17,326 nucleotides of DNA from an uncultured Clostridia bacterium (GTDB taxonomy: Bacteria; Bacillota; Clostridia; Christensenellales; CAG-314): the NCBI GenBank assembly GCA_934281515.1, contig CAKQXG010000029.1:1-17326 (forward strand). The letters are read 5' to 3'. A program made the position numbers and the translations under genes. Below are positions 7,355 through 15,183 of the stretch, in pieces (position 1 is the stretch's first letter; each line of letters starts with the position of its first letter). The notes below the pieces were generated by a model. That model made no database searches. It saw only the letters and a program-made list of their open reading frames with translations, and was not told the origin of the DNA.

Positions 7355-7400
7355 AAAAATGAAGCGGAGAGCATCTTTTGCTTAAAAAGATTCCCTCCGC
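7355..7400 (-). terminator. Rho-independent terminator after galE
   Basis: A 16-bp stem pairs 7400-7385 with 7364-7379, starting with GCGGAG/CTCCGC, with one G-T pair, one mismatch and a 5-nt loop. On the minus strand it is followed by TTCATTTTT. It starts about 20 bp after the galE stop. Confidence 0.85.
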
Positions 7401-7421
7401 AAACTCACTCGTAACAATAAA

Positions 7422-8444
7422 CTATTTCTTTGCACCCTTGTAGCCTTGTGGATTGAGTTGTTGCCAATGCCACAAACTGTCGCACATATCGTCGATGTTG
7501 CGCGTTGCTTTCCAACCGAGTTCCTTTGCCGCTTTGTGTGCGTCGGCATAGCAAGCGGCAATATCACCGGGGCGACGTGCCTTGATTACATAGGGCAACT
7601 CACGTCCGCACGCCTTGTCAAACGCCTTGATTACCTGTAAAACGCTGTAACCGTTGCCGGTACCAAGGTTGTACACGTAGACGCCTTTGTTTTGCACGCC
7701 TTCGATTGCCGCAACATGCCCCAAAGCAAGGTCCACTACGTGAATGTAGTCACGCACACCCGTGCCGTCCGGCGTGTCGTAATCGTTGCCGAACACACCG
7801 ATTTCGGGCAGTTGTCCGATTGCAACCTTGGCAATAAAGGGAGTAAGATTGTTGGGGATACCTTGCGGATCCTCCCCGATAAGTCCGCTGGGATGTGCGC
7901 CCACCGGGTTGAAGTAGCGCAACAGAACAATCGTCCAATCGTTGTCCGACTTGTACAAATCCTGCAACATTATCTCCTGGAAATACTTGCTTGTGCCGTA
8001 GGGGTTGGTCGTACCGCCCGTCTTGCATGTTTCGTCAAGAGGCAGACGTTCCGGGTCTCCGTACACCGTTGCGGACGAGCTGAACACCATCTTTTTGCAA
8101 CCGTGCGCGCGCATAGTTTCAAGCAAAACCAATGTGCCGTACAAATTGTTGTCGTAGTATTCCAACGGCTTGGCGCAACTTTCGCCTACCGCCTTTAAAC
8201 CTGCAAAGTGAATAACCCAATCGATCTTGTGTTCGTCAAATATTTTTTCCATCAATTCGCGGTCTCGTACGTCGCCTTTGTAAAAGACAACTTCTTTACC
8301 CGTAATCTGCTTAACGCGTTCGAGTGCAACTTCCGACGAGTTGGACAGATTGTCCACCACAACCACTTCGTAGCCGCGATTCAACAGTTCTACGTCGGTA
8401 TGCGTACCTATGTATCCTGCGCCGCCCGTAACAAGTATCTTCAT
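7422..8444 (-). CDS. galE: UDP-glucose 4-epimerase GalE
   Basis: Interconverts UDP-galactose and UDP-glucose with bound NAD, in the cytoplasm; last step of the Leloir pathway and a source of UDP-Gal for polymers. The 340-residue product (usual length) has the Rossmann motif GGAGYIG (7-13), catalytic Ser124 in SSSATVYG and the YxxxK pair Tyr149/Lys153 in NPYGTSKY, at the same numbering as E. coli GalE. The ATG at 8444 has AGGAGG 7 nt upstream. It lies 99 bp after galK; that gap holds a promoter-like element shared with galT, so galE can probably be made separately from galTK. It is followed by a strong terminator. Confidence 0.97.
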   Translation of the reverse strand: MKILVTGGAGYIGTHTDVELLNRGYEVVVVDNLSNSSEVALERVKQITGKEVVFYKGDVRDRELMEKIFDEHKIDWVIHFAGLKAVGESCAKPLEYYDNNLYGTLVLLETMRAHGCKKMVFSSSATVYGDPERLPLDETCKTGGTTNPYGTSKYFQEIMLQDLYKSDNDWTIVLLRYFNPVGAHPSGLIGEDPQGIPNNLTPFIAKVAIGQLPEIGVFGNDYDTPDGTGVRDYIHVVDLALGHVAAIEGVQNKGVYVYNLGTGNGYSVLQVIKAFDKACGRELPYVIKARRPGDIAACYADAHKAAKELGWKATRNIDDMCDSLWHWQQLNPQGYKGAKK

Positions 8445-8487
8445 ATTACTCCTCCTTTACGGCACGCCCACGGCGTTACCGTTTTGT

Positions 8488-8508
8488 ATATTATGTCGCA
8501 CTTTGCAC
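8488..8508 (-). promoter_or_regulatory. galE promoter element shared with galT
   Basis: Pattern ATATTATGTC-N4-TTTGCAC on the plus strand; read on the minus strand it contains a CATAAT -10 box (8495-8490) with no good -35. The same pattern with the same spacing occurs at 11155-11175 before galT. A weak -35 fits an activator-dependent promoter. Confidence 0.6.
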
Positions 8509-8525
8509 AATTAAATGTTGCAAAG
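8501..8525. promoter_or_regulatory. Inverted repeat upstream of galE, candidate regulator site
   Basis: CTTTGCA (8501-8507) and TGCAAAG (8519-8525) are perfect inverse copies 11 bp apart. One arm lies within the element shared with galT and covers the expected -35 to -10 spacer. Confidence 0.5.
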
Positions 8526-8543
8526 CAATATGTTTAACAATGC

Positions 8544-9668
8544 TTACTGCAACTTTTCCACAACAATGCCGTCGGCAATATCCGCTTGGTAGAATGTGGG
8601 TTGATAGCCGATCTTTTGCGTGTATGCCGTTGACACCGTTTGTTTGAAGTCGTCTACCGCACTGCGTTCGACAATGCTTATCGTACAACCGCCAAAGCCT
8701 GCGCCCGTCATACGGGAACCGAGACATGCAGGGTGCGACTGAGCCGCTTCGGCAAGTGCGTCAAGCTCGTCACCCGTCACTTGATATTTGTCACGCAAAG
8801 ACGCATGCGAAGCGTTGAGCAATTGTCCCAAGCGCACAATGTCGCCGCTCTTCATTGCTTCTACAGCCTGTTCCACACGATAGCACTCGTACACCACGTG
8901 TTCGGCACGTTCGCGCACGGGCTCGGGCAAATACTGCTTGTACTGCTCGAACATACTCGGCGTAACTTCTGCAAGGCACGTGACGTCGACGTACTTTTTG
9001 AGAATTTCCAACGCCTGCTCCGTTTCGGCGCGGCGTTCGTTGTATTTGCTGGTGATAAGACTGTGCGGCTTGTTGCAATTGGCAATGACAAGCGCATAGT
9101 TGCCCAACTCAAGCGGCACGTATTCCCTCGTCAATTTGGCGCAGTCAAGCAAAATAGCGTGGTTTGCTTTGCCGTTTGCCGATGCGTACTGATCCATTAT
9201 GCCGCAATTGACGTGAGCGTATTCCCGCTCCGCCTTTTGCGCAAGCAATGCAATCTCAACGGGGTCGATCGGTTCGCCCGACATCAACGCAAGCGCGACA
9301 AGAGTTGACACTTCTATCGCCGCCGAACTCGACAATCCGCTACCGAACGGCACTGTGCAATCCTGCAACATATCGCAACCGACAAGTTTGTGACCTGCCT
9401 GTTGCCACACGTAAGCGCAACCTGCCTGATAATTGCCATACGGCAAATCGTGATAGTTGTCTATGTCGGCAATGTCAAGCGTCACCTTGTCGGGCAAAGT
9501 GGTCCACTCGATGTTTATTTTGTCCGTGCCGTTGGGGCGTACGTAAACGGTGTTTTTGAGCGACAGCGCGGCAGGAAAAACTTTACCGCCACAGTAGTCA
9601 ACATGTTCGCCAATGATATTTACCCGCCCTGCGGCAGATACTTTGTAGGTGTAATCACTGTTTTTCAA
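8544..9668 (-). CDS. galK: Galactokinase GalK
   Basis: Phosphorylates galactose to galactose-1-phosphate with ATP; first Leloir step. The 374-residue GHMP kinase has the galactokinase signature GRVNIIGEHVDY (14-25), the ATP loop PFGSGLSSSAA (107-117), the catalytic base Asp159 in GIMDQYAS and the C-terminal motif SRMTGAGFGGC. The frame is open up to 9776, but the extra 36 residues would be galT sequence read in another frame. TTG at 9668 is chosen because GGAGGG lies 8 nt before it and the family homology starts just after; this gives a 14-nt overlap with galT. The N-terminus before the signature is about a dozen residues shorter than in E. coli, and the usual APGR is AAGR here. Confidence 0.95.
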   Translation of the reverse strand: MKNSDYTYKVSAAGRVNIIGEHVDYCGGKVFPAALSLKNTVYVRPNGTDKINIEWTTLPDKVTLDIADIDNYHDLPYGNYQAGCAYVWQQAGHKLVGCDMLQDCTVPFGSGLSSSAAIEVSTLVALALMSGEPIDPVEIALLAQKAEREYAHVNCGIMDQYASANGKANHAILLDCAKLTREYVPLELGNYALVIANCNKPHSLITSKYNERRAETEQALEILKKYVDVTCLAEVTPSMFEQYKQYLPEPVRERAEHVVYECYRVEQAVEAMKSGDIVRLGQLLNASHASLRDKYQVTGDELDALAEAAQSHPACLGSRMTGAGFGGCTISIVERSAVDDFKQTVSTAYTQKIGYQPTFYQADIADGIVVEKLQ

Positions 9669-11121
9669 ATCCGATACCCTCCAAAAAGCGTATTGTTTGT
9701 TGTTCGTCCTTAAACACTGCGGTGTTTTGCAAAATGCGGTAGCACACACTGCCAAGCTCGTCTTGCATAGCGGCATGTACGCCTTCTGCCGTCCAATCCT
9801 TTACAAGTGCCTTGGTCTCGTCGTAAATCATGGCAAAGTCAATCAGATCGTCGGTCAGTTTGCCGTCAAGCAAACATTGCTCCACTTGTGCGAGTTGGTT
9901 GACAAGCCGACCCGGCAGTATAAACAGTCCTTGCGCCTCTATCAAACCTATGCTTTCCTTCTTGATTACGTGAAACTCGGGATGCGCGTGAAACACGCCG
10001 TCGGGATACTGCTCCGAAGTAATGTTGCAACGCAAAATGACGTTCATTTCGTACTTACCGTCACACACTCGCACAGTGGGACTGACGCCGTTGTGTTGAC
10101 CTTCTTCGTCATGCGCCACAATGCCGAGCGAGCTGTCGGAAAAATCGTTCCACGCCACGCGTATTTTGTCGGCGACTTCCACCAGTCTGTCACGATTGGC
10201 AGAAACAAGGCGAATACACGTACCCGGCCAATCGACTATGCCGATGTCGATATCTTTGTAACCTGCCGGGGTCAGCTTGGTGCGAATTGCCGCCTTTTGC
10301 AAAGGCAGTATCTCTCCGCCGCCCTGATAGTGATCGTGAGCAAGCACACTGCCTCCGATACGGGGCAATGCTGCATTGCTACCGATAAAGTACTCGGGAA
10401 ACAGCCTTGCAAACTCCGTCAGATTCCACAAAGTCTGTCTGTCCACACGCATAGGTACGTGCTGTTTGTTGACGCAGATACCGTGTTGATAGAAGTATCC
10501 GTAGGGACTGAATTGCCAAAAATACTCGTTGTCGCCAAGATCTATGTCGGTTGTACGCAAGGTGCATTTGTTGCGCGGAGCGTAACCCGTGTTTTGTTGG
10601 CAGATTACGCACTTGGGGTAGCCTCCCTTTACGCTGTTGCCGCTGGCTGCCTTCTTGGGGTCGCGGAACTCCGGCTTGGCAAGGTTGATGGTAACGACAA
10701 GTCCGTGACTGTCAAAGCGCGGATTTTTGTCCAGCTGAGCCTTTTTGACGTAGGTGTTTTTGACGCAGTAGTCGTACAACCAACTCATACCATCCATATT
10801 GTTGCCGTGCAGCCCGCTGTTGAACCGTACGGCAGAATCGACATAAGACGGGTCACGTGACAAAAAACCCATCACTTTGTCGCACCAATATGCGCCGTCC
10901 TCACGTGCAAACAATCCTTCGGCAACGCAAGCGTCGACAAATGCCGACAATAACTCGTCTATACTGCCATATTCGGCACCGTCCGCTTCGTCGGGATTGT
11001 ATGCGGCAACGCCCAACATATCGACAATACCGTTGCCTTTGTACACCTTGTCACGCTCGTCAAGGTCGAGATTGCAATATGCGTAGTCAATCAATTTGTT
11101 TATACAACACGAAACACTCAT
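9655..11121 (-). CDS. galT: UDP-glucose--hexose-1-phosphate uridylyltransferase, class II GalT
   Basis: Exchanges UMP between UDP-glucose and galactose-1-phosphate, making glucose-1-phosphate and UDP-galactose. The 488-residue length is that of the class II (Bacillota-type) GalT, not the ~350-residue E. coli type. Visible marks are PKCVICQQNTGY (169-180) and the active-site region GGSVLAHDHYQGG (256-268, with His262 and His264). The ATG at 11121 has GAGGG 7 nt upstream. First gene of the galT-galK operon, its stop overlapping galK, and divergent from the AraC-type regulator with a 154-bp shared upstream region. Confidence 0.96.
   Translation of the reverse strand: MSVSCCINKLIDYAYCNLDLDERDKVYKGNGIVDMLGVAAYNPDEADGAEYGSIDELLSAFVDACVAEGLFAREDGAYWCDKVMGFLSRDPSYVDSAVRFNSGLHGNNMDGMSWLYDYCVKNTYVKKAQLDKNPRFDSHGLVVTINLAKPEFRDPKKAASGNSVKGGYPKCVICQQNTGYAPRNKCTLRTTDIDLGDNEYFWQFSPYGYFYQHGICVNKQHVPMRVDRQTLWNLTEFARLFPEYFIGSNAALPRIGGSVLAHDHYQGGGEILPLQKAAIRTKLTPAGYKDIDIGIVDWPGTCIRLVSANRDRLVEVADKIRVAWNDFSDSSLGIVAHDEEGQHNGVSPTVRVCDGKYEMNVILRCNITSEQYPDGVFHAHPEFHVIKKESIGLIEAQGLFILPGRLVNQLAQVEQCLLDGKLTDDLIDFAMIYDETKALVKDWTAEGVHAAMQDELGSVCYRILQNTAVFKDEQQTIRFLEGIGFEKQ
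9677..9682 (-). promoter_or_regulatory. Ribosome binding site that decides the galK TTG start
   Basis: GGAGGG on the minus strand, 8 nt before TTG at 9668 and inside the last codons of galT. No in-frame ATG or GTG lies at a workable distance. Confidence 0.7.
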
Positions 11122-11154
11122 CGGGACACCCTCGAAATAAATATTTACAATTAC

Positions 11155-11184
11155 ATATTATGTCACTTTTTGCACGTAAAACAA
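11155..11184 (-). promoter_or_regulatory. galT promoter and shared gal element
   Basis: On the minus strand, TTGTTT (11184-11179), a 16-nt spacer, then CATAAT (11162-11157). Within it, 11155-11175 matches the galE element (ATATTATGTC-N4-TTTGCAC). Both boxes are off consensus, suggesting need for an activator. Confidence 0.6.
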
Positions 11185-11227
11185 GAAAACATCGCACGAC
11201 AACATGGACAAATATTGACTTTTTGCA
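11165..11227 (+). repeat. Direct repeat ACTTTTTGCA in the galT/araC-type divergent region
   Basis: ACTTTTTGCA occurs at 11165-11174 and 11218-11227, 53 bp apart, about five helical turns. One copy lies in the galT promoter and the other starts in the -35 of the regulator promoter. AraC-family proteins usually bind direct repeats, so these are candidate sites. Confidence 0.5.
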
Positions 11228-11243
11228 AATTGTATTGTACAAT
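11215..11243 (+). promoter_or_regulatory. Promoter of the AraC-family regulator
   Basis: TTGACT (11215-11220), a 17-nt spacer, then TACAAT (11238-11243). Predicted start near 11250, leader about 26 nt. The spacer carries a TTTTTGCAAAT stretch like the gal element, which would fit autoregulation. Confidence 0.72.
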
Positions 11244-11275
11244 GAAGTAAAAATACACCTACAAGGGCGGTTACA

Positions 11276-12133
11276 ATGAAGGCAAAACGCGAAATACTCA
11301 ATTACAACAACAAAAGCGGCGTTTGGGCAGGCAAATACCGCAATTCTCACAATTTGCCCCACTGGCACACCGAGTGCGAGTTGCTGTACGTGCAGGAAGG
11401 CACAATAGACATTTTTTGCGGCAATCAGCAGGACACCTACACGGCGGGGCAAGCGTGTTTCGTGCCGCCCGAAACAATACACTACATGCATGCGCAAACT
11501 CCGGATACCGTGCTTGCGGTAATCATGTTTAACTACGGCATTGTAGAAAGCATACTAGGCGACAGCACACTGACCGACCCCAAAATTACGCGCGACTACG
11601 GCATTGCCGATGTCTACGCCGAAGTCAAGCGCGAGTTGACTGCGACCCTGCCTTACTTTGAGCAAAAAGTATGCGACAAGTTACGTGATTTGTTTATTGA
11701 CATTGTACGCGCCGAACCCGTCTCGCCACGCAAAAAGGAGAACTCCACCGCATTACAGCTACGACGGTTGCTTGACAAAATAGACAACGACTACGCCTTG
11801 ATTACATTCGATGAGGCATGCCGCTTTATGACTTTGGAACAAGCGTATTTTTCACGTTACTTCCGCCGATACGTAGGTATGAGTTTCAGTAAATACCTCA
11901 ACTACGTCAAGGTGGACAATGCAGTAAGACAACTGAAACAAGGCACGTTGTCGGTGACCGACGTATCGGTGAACTGTGGTTTTGACAGTATACGCACATT
12001 CAACCGCAACTTTAAGGAAATGACCGGCTACGCGCCGACCGAACTGCCTGCCGACTTTGTAATGGCAGAGTACTTTGTACACAGCGCAGAAAACTTCAAC
12101 CCCACAAGCACGGAAACATCGCTGATAGAATAA
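11276..12133 (+). CDS. AraC-family transcriptional regulator, likely of the gal genes
   Basis: DNA-binding regulator of 285 residues. The N-terminal half is an AraC-type cupin sensor: LPHWHTECELLYVQEG (27-42) with the His29/His31 pair, then AGQACFVPPETIHYMHA (57-73). The C-terminal ~105 residues hold two helix-turn-helix units: ITFDEACRFMTLEQAYFSRYFRRYVG (~176-201) and LSVTDVSVNCGFDSIRTFNRNFKEMTGYAPTEL (~225-257), the usual AraC signature. The ATG at 11276 follows a GGGCGG-type ribosome site by 6 nt. It is divergent from galT, and sequence motifs are shared between its promoter and those of galT and galE, so control of galactose genes is a reasonable inference; the ligand is not known. Confidence 0.92.
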   Translation: MKAKREILNYNNKSGVWAGKYRNSHNLPHWHTECELLYVQEGTIDIFCGNQQDTYTAGQACFVPPETIHYMHAQTPDTVLAVIMFNYGIVESILGDSTLTDPKITRDYGIADVYAEVKRELTATLPYFEQKVCDKLRDLFIDIVRAEPVSPRKKENSTALQLRRLLDKIDNDYALITFDEACRFMTLEQAYFSRYFRRYVGMSFSKYLNYVKVDNAVRQLKQGTLSVTDVSVNCGFDSIRTFNRNFKEMTGYAPTELPADFVMAEYFVHSAENFNPTSTETSLIE

Positions 12134-12137
12134 CAAC

Positions 12138-12174
12138 TTGCCACCGTCCATTTCAAGACGGCGGCAATATTTTT
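12138..12174 (+). terminator. Terminator between convergent genes
   Basis: TTGCC-A-CCGTC (12138-12148) pairs with GACGG-C-GGCAA (12157-12167), with one A/C mismatch and an 8-nt loop, followed by TATTTTT. It starts 5 nt after the regulator stop. On the opposite strand the tail is less T-rich, so it probably serves the regulator best. Confidence 0.85.
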
Positions 12175-12176
12175 GC

Positions 12177-13496
12177 CTATTCTATTACTTCCCAATGCCC
12201 CTTTTTATTTGAGCCTATGTGTTTGAATTTTGTACTCTTTTTAAACAACCTTTCTACAGTTGATTTTGAAACGTTTGTCTTATCTGCGATTTCCTGCACC
12301 GTTATTGATGCATTTTTTCTAATCAAATCGATAACAACATCTTCCAATCGATCATTTATACCGTCATTTATACCGTCATTTATACCGTCATTGGGGGATA
12401 TAACATCATCTCGCTTACAAAACGGAATTGTTACTTTTATCATGTTTTCGGAAAAAGTATAGGCGTTTTCACCATACTCTCTCACCACAACAGGTACTCC
12501 GTGACCGGAGTGTTCGACAATACCGCATTGAAGAAAAATTTTCATAAGAGCTTTGTTTACAGGTTCGGTTTTGCCGGACAAAAACTCTTCCCTTGTCAGA
12601 TTTTGTGGAATGCCGCCATAAGAAACAATTTCCAATCTATCATCAAACCAATAAACGGACGGTGCCAACTCTTCAGACCACTTGTTGTGTACGCATGCAT
12701 TTATCCAAGCTTCCTTGAAGGCTTCTTCATTAAACAAACGTTGTTCCCTTCTCGGACGAACCGACACATCTATAAATGTCTCGTTTAATGCGTCGCAATA
12801 GTTGATAACCTTTTCAAGAGATTCTATAAGGCAGGTAAAACCATATTCGTTACGTTTTACAAACACCGACTTATCCGTGCCCTTAAATACAGCAACTTTT
12901 ATAGAATTCATATTCTCGTCGGCAAGTATGTCCGCAAGAATATTAAATCTACCGTCCGCAGTAACCAAACAAAAATTTCTGTAAAAAGAGTCTTCGTTTA
13001 TATGAATACCGTGAGAAACAAGATATTGCTTAAGTTTGTTAAACGTGTAGTCATCACGCAAAACGGGGATATCTTTAATTGACTTTTCAGGCAAAGAGAC
13101 AATTTCGGCATATCGTTTGTCAATTTGCTCTTCAGTCATACTGCGACACGTCGTGCCTACGCGGATAAAGCAACCGGCTGCACTCCTTCCGTATTTCTTG
13201 ATATAGTACAATGCGTTGCCTTTGCTTACCTTTATTTCTATCACATTTTTGCCGTCCACGCACTTGGTACCCAAATCCACATAAGCTTGCGGATTTGGCA
13301 AAATCTGCGTGGTAATTATGTCGGCAATCCGCTTCTGCACTTCATCCAAATCGGCAATGCCCAGCACCGTCCCGTCATCGTCAACACCGATGTATATCGT
13401 GCCGTCAAAACTATTCAAAAACGCCACCATTTCTTTCGGTAAAGTATCGTTCAAGACCTTCTTCAATTCAGTTCTTTCGGTTTCTTGAAAAGTCAT
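12177..13496 (-). CDS. AlbA_2-domain ATPase-like regulator with C-terminal winged helix
   Basis: Product of 439 residues. The N-terminal ~130 match the AlbA_2 (Schlafen AlbA-like) domain: ETERTELKK, AFLNSFDGTIYIGVDDDGTVLGI, then CFIRVGTTCRSMTEEQI. The middle (about 255-360) looks like the GHKL-type ATPase-like C-terminal domain of these proteins (EAWINACVHNKW, RLEIVSYGGIP, GIVEHSGHGVPVVVREYG). Residues ~388-430 form a winged helix (ITVQEIADKTNVSKSTVERLFKK). Between them is a small NDGI tandem repeat. Such proteins are usually annotated as transcriptional regulators; targets are unknown. The gene is AT-richer than its neighbours, hinting at transfer. The ATG at 13496 has only a weak GGGG ribosome site but a good promoter. 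Confidence 0.88.
   Translation of the reverse strand: MTFQETERTELKKVLNDTLPKEMVAFLNSFDGTIYIGVDDDGTVLGIADLDEVQKRIADIITTQILPNPQAYVDLGTKCVDGKNVIEIKVSKGNALYYIKKYGRSAAGCFIRVGTTCRSMTEEQIDKRYAEIVSLPEKSIKDIPVLRDDYTFNKLKQYLVSHGIHINEDSFYRNFCLVTADGRFNILADILADENMNSIKVAVFKGTDKSVFVKRNEYGFTCLIESLEKVINYCDALNETFIDVSVRPRREQRLFNEEAFKEAWINACVHNKWSEELAPSVYWFDDRLEIVSYGGIPQNLTREEFLSGKTEPVNKALMKIFLQCGIVEHSGHGVPVVVREYGENAYTFSENMIKVTIPFCKRDDVISPNDGINDGINDGINDRLEDVVIDLIRKNASITVQEIADKTNVSKSTVERLFKKSTKFKHIGSNKKGHWEVIE
12349..12396 (-). repeat. 12-bp tandem repeat coding for NDGI units
   Basis: CCGTCATTTATA occurs at 12361-12372 and 12373-12384, with a degenerate copy on each side (12349-12360 and 12385-12396). In frame it encodes three NDGI units just before the winged helix of the AlbA_2 protein. 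Copy number changes would keep the frame. Confidence 0.9.
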
Positions 13497-13528
13497 TTTT
13501 CAAACCCCACACTTAATTGCTGTATTTT

Positions 13529-13557
13529 ATTATAGCATTTTTTTAGAGCTTTTACAA
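13529..13557 (-). promoter_or_regulatory. Promoter of the AlbA_2-domain gene
   Basis: On the minus strand, TTGTAA (13557-13552), a 17-nt spacer ending in TGC, then TATAAT (13534-13529), so an extended -10 is present. Predicted leader is about 25-30 nt. Confidence 0.72.
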
Positions 13558-13592
13558 GAGTTGCAGCGTGTTCGTTGAAAGCAATTTGTCAA

Positions 13593-15041
13593 TCAAGTTT
13601 TGTCAGACACTGTATCGTCTATGTCTTTATCATCGTGTTCGAGTTGACCGTTGCTTAGTTGTTCGTCAGCTGTTGGCTGACGGTCATTGTCGCTCGTCTG
13701 CCTCGGTTGGTCGTCTGTTTGTTCGATTGATCGCCCGTACAATATGTAGTCAAACGATTGTCCCGTCGACTGCTCCAATGTAGCTACAAACGACTCGTCG
13801 TAATACTTGCTACGAGCAACCGACTTCCACTTGCCTCGGAACAAAAATCCTGCCGTGATGCCCAACGCGTACACAATCATAAACAACGGAAACATCAATA
13901 TTGCCGGCAACAACTTTTTAAGCGGCGTGCCAATCTTTTTGCGATCCAGCGCATACACCAGAAACGCCTGTGCGATAAACGGTATCAAGAAGGCAAACAA
14001 CAATATGTACACCACGTTCATCACTTCCGCCACAAACTGCGCATCGGATAGTGGCGCAAGACACTGACTGAACAGCAAAATGTAGTACGTCGGAAACCAC
14101 AGACAGCACAACCCGGCAATGGGAATAAACAACAACGTCAGGAACATATCCAGAAACGAGTACCGCAACGTGACGAAAAACAGCCCGAAACACTTCAAAC
14201 CGTGAGTGAAAAACAGTCGCAGCAGCCCTTTGCCCATACGCATGTTGCGCACAAACAGCTGTCCTACGGATGTAGGTTGGTCCTCGTACACAACCGCATC
14301 CGACACATACTGCGCCTTGCGCTTCTTAAACAGTTGATTACAGGTAAACTCGGCGTCTTCGCTGTAAGTCATTGCCGTCCAACCGCCGTCCTCGCGCATT
14401 ATGTCCGCAGCAAACATCATACCGCCGCCGACAAGCATTTCGCCGATACTCAACGCAGAACGAGCGTGACAGTTGAAACGACAATCGCGTATGTACCACA
14501 GTCCAGAAACGCCCGACACCACGTTTTGCGTAATATTGGTTGCGTGGTTGTAGCCGCGCGCAAGTTGCACGCCGCTATCGAATGCGTCGTTCATTTTGTC
14601 GATGTAGTCGGCAAGAGGAAAGTTGTCCGCGTCAAACCGCACAAAGGCTTCCACTTCGGGAAACTCCTGCAAAATATTGGCAATACCGTATTGTAAGGCA
14701 TATGCCGCACCGCGACGTTTTGCGTCGGGATCGTTGCGCTCGTACACGATTGCGCCCGCTTGCCTTGCCACTTCGGCAGTGTTGTCGTTACAGTTGTCGG
14801 CGACGACAAATATGCGGTACTTGTCGGCGGGGTACTTCTGCAAGGTAAGGTTCCTTACCGTCGCGCCGATAACGCCGCCTTCATTGTGTGCACAAATAAT
14901 CACGGCAAACGTGTGCTTGACCTTTGCCGCAGGGTACTTCTTCGAACGCAAGAAAAACAGGAACAGATATATTATCTGAAAGGTAAACGCCACCGAGACG
15001 ATACCTATCACAACGTTGTTTATTATACGGATTACTTCCAT
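13593..15041 (-). CDS. Membrane family 2 glycosyltransferase
   Basis: Product of 482 residues. An N-terminal membrane helix (~10-31) precedes a cytoplasmic GT-A domain with FAVIICAHNE (45-54), DNCNDNT (82-88), the metal-binding DAD (137-139), the acceptor-side SEDAEF (227-232) and a QxxxRNMRMGKG stretch (261-272) at the place of the QxxRW motif. Several membrane helices follow (~285-325, 342-365, 377-401). The layout resembles processive PgaC, cellulose or hyaluronan synthase-like enzymes, but Met replaces the Trp of QxxRW. The tail (440-482) is hydrophilic, rich in Asp and Gln, and probably disordered. It likely adds sugars to an envelope polymer or lipid; the product is unknown. The ATG at 15041 has AAGGAG 6 nt upstream. 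Monocistronic, divergent from the MalK-like gene. Confidence 0.9.
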   Translation of the reverse strand: MEVIRIINNVVIGIVSVAFTFQIIYLFLFFLRSKKYPAAKVKHTFAVIICAHNEGGVIGATVRNLTLQKYPADKYRIFVVADNCNDNTAEVARQAGAIVYERNDPDAKRRGAAYALQYGIANILQEFPEVEAFVRFDADNFPLADYIDKMNDAFDSGVQLARGYNHATNITQNVVSGVSGLWYIRDCRFNCHARSALSIGEMLVGGGMMFAADIMREDGGWTAMTYSEDAEFTCNQLFKKRKAQYVSDAVVYEDQPTSVGQLFVRNMRMGKGLLRLFFTHGLKCFGLFFVTLRYSFLDMFLTLLFIPIAGLCCLWFPTYYILLFSQCLAPLSDAQFVAEVMNVVYILLFAFLIPFIAQAFLVYALDRKKIGTPLKKLLPAILMFPLFMIVYALGITAGFLFRGKWKSVARSKYYDESFVATLEQSTGQSFDYILYGRSIEQTDDQPRQTSDNDRQPTADEQLSNGQLEHDDKDIDDTVSDKT

Positions 15042-15068
15042 TTTATCTCCTTTGCTTGTTGCAACACC

Positions 15069-15097
15069 ATTATATGACATTTTTCTACAAATGGCAA
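15069..15097 (-). promoter_or_regulatory. Promoter of the GT2 gene
   Basis: On the minus strand, TTGCCA (15097-15092), a 17-nt spacer, then a perfect TATAAT (15074-15069). Predicted leader is about 20-25 nt. Confidence 0.75.
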
Positions 15098-15183
15098 TCG
15101 TTTGACAACCAGCATCGCAAACCAGTGGTCATTTGGCAACTTTTTGTAAATTTTTTATCGTTAAACAAACCGAAAGCGGCAAA

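Noticed and set aside
7349..7358. Palindrome TTTTCGAAAA near the galE terminator
   Set aside because: Short and AT-rich, next to the T-tract; best explained as chance beside the terminator.
9697..10860. A 387-codon open frame antisense to galT
   Set aside because: Galactose gene homology is clear on the minus strand; the plus frame is a codon-bias shadow.
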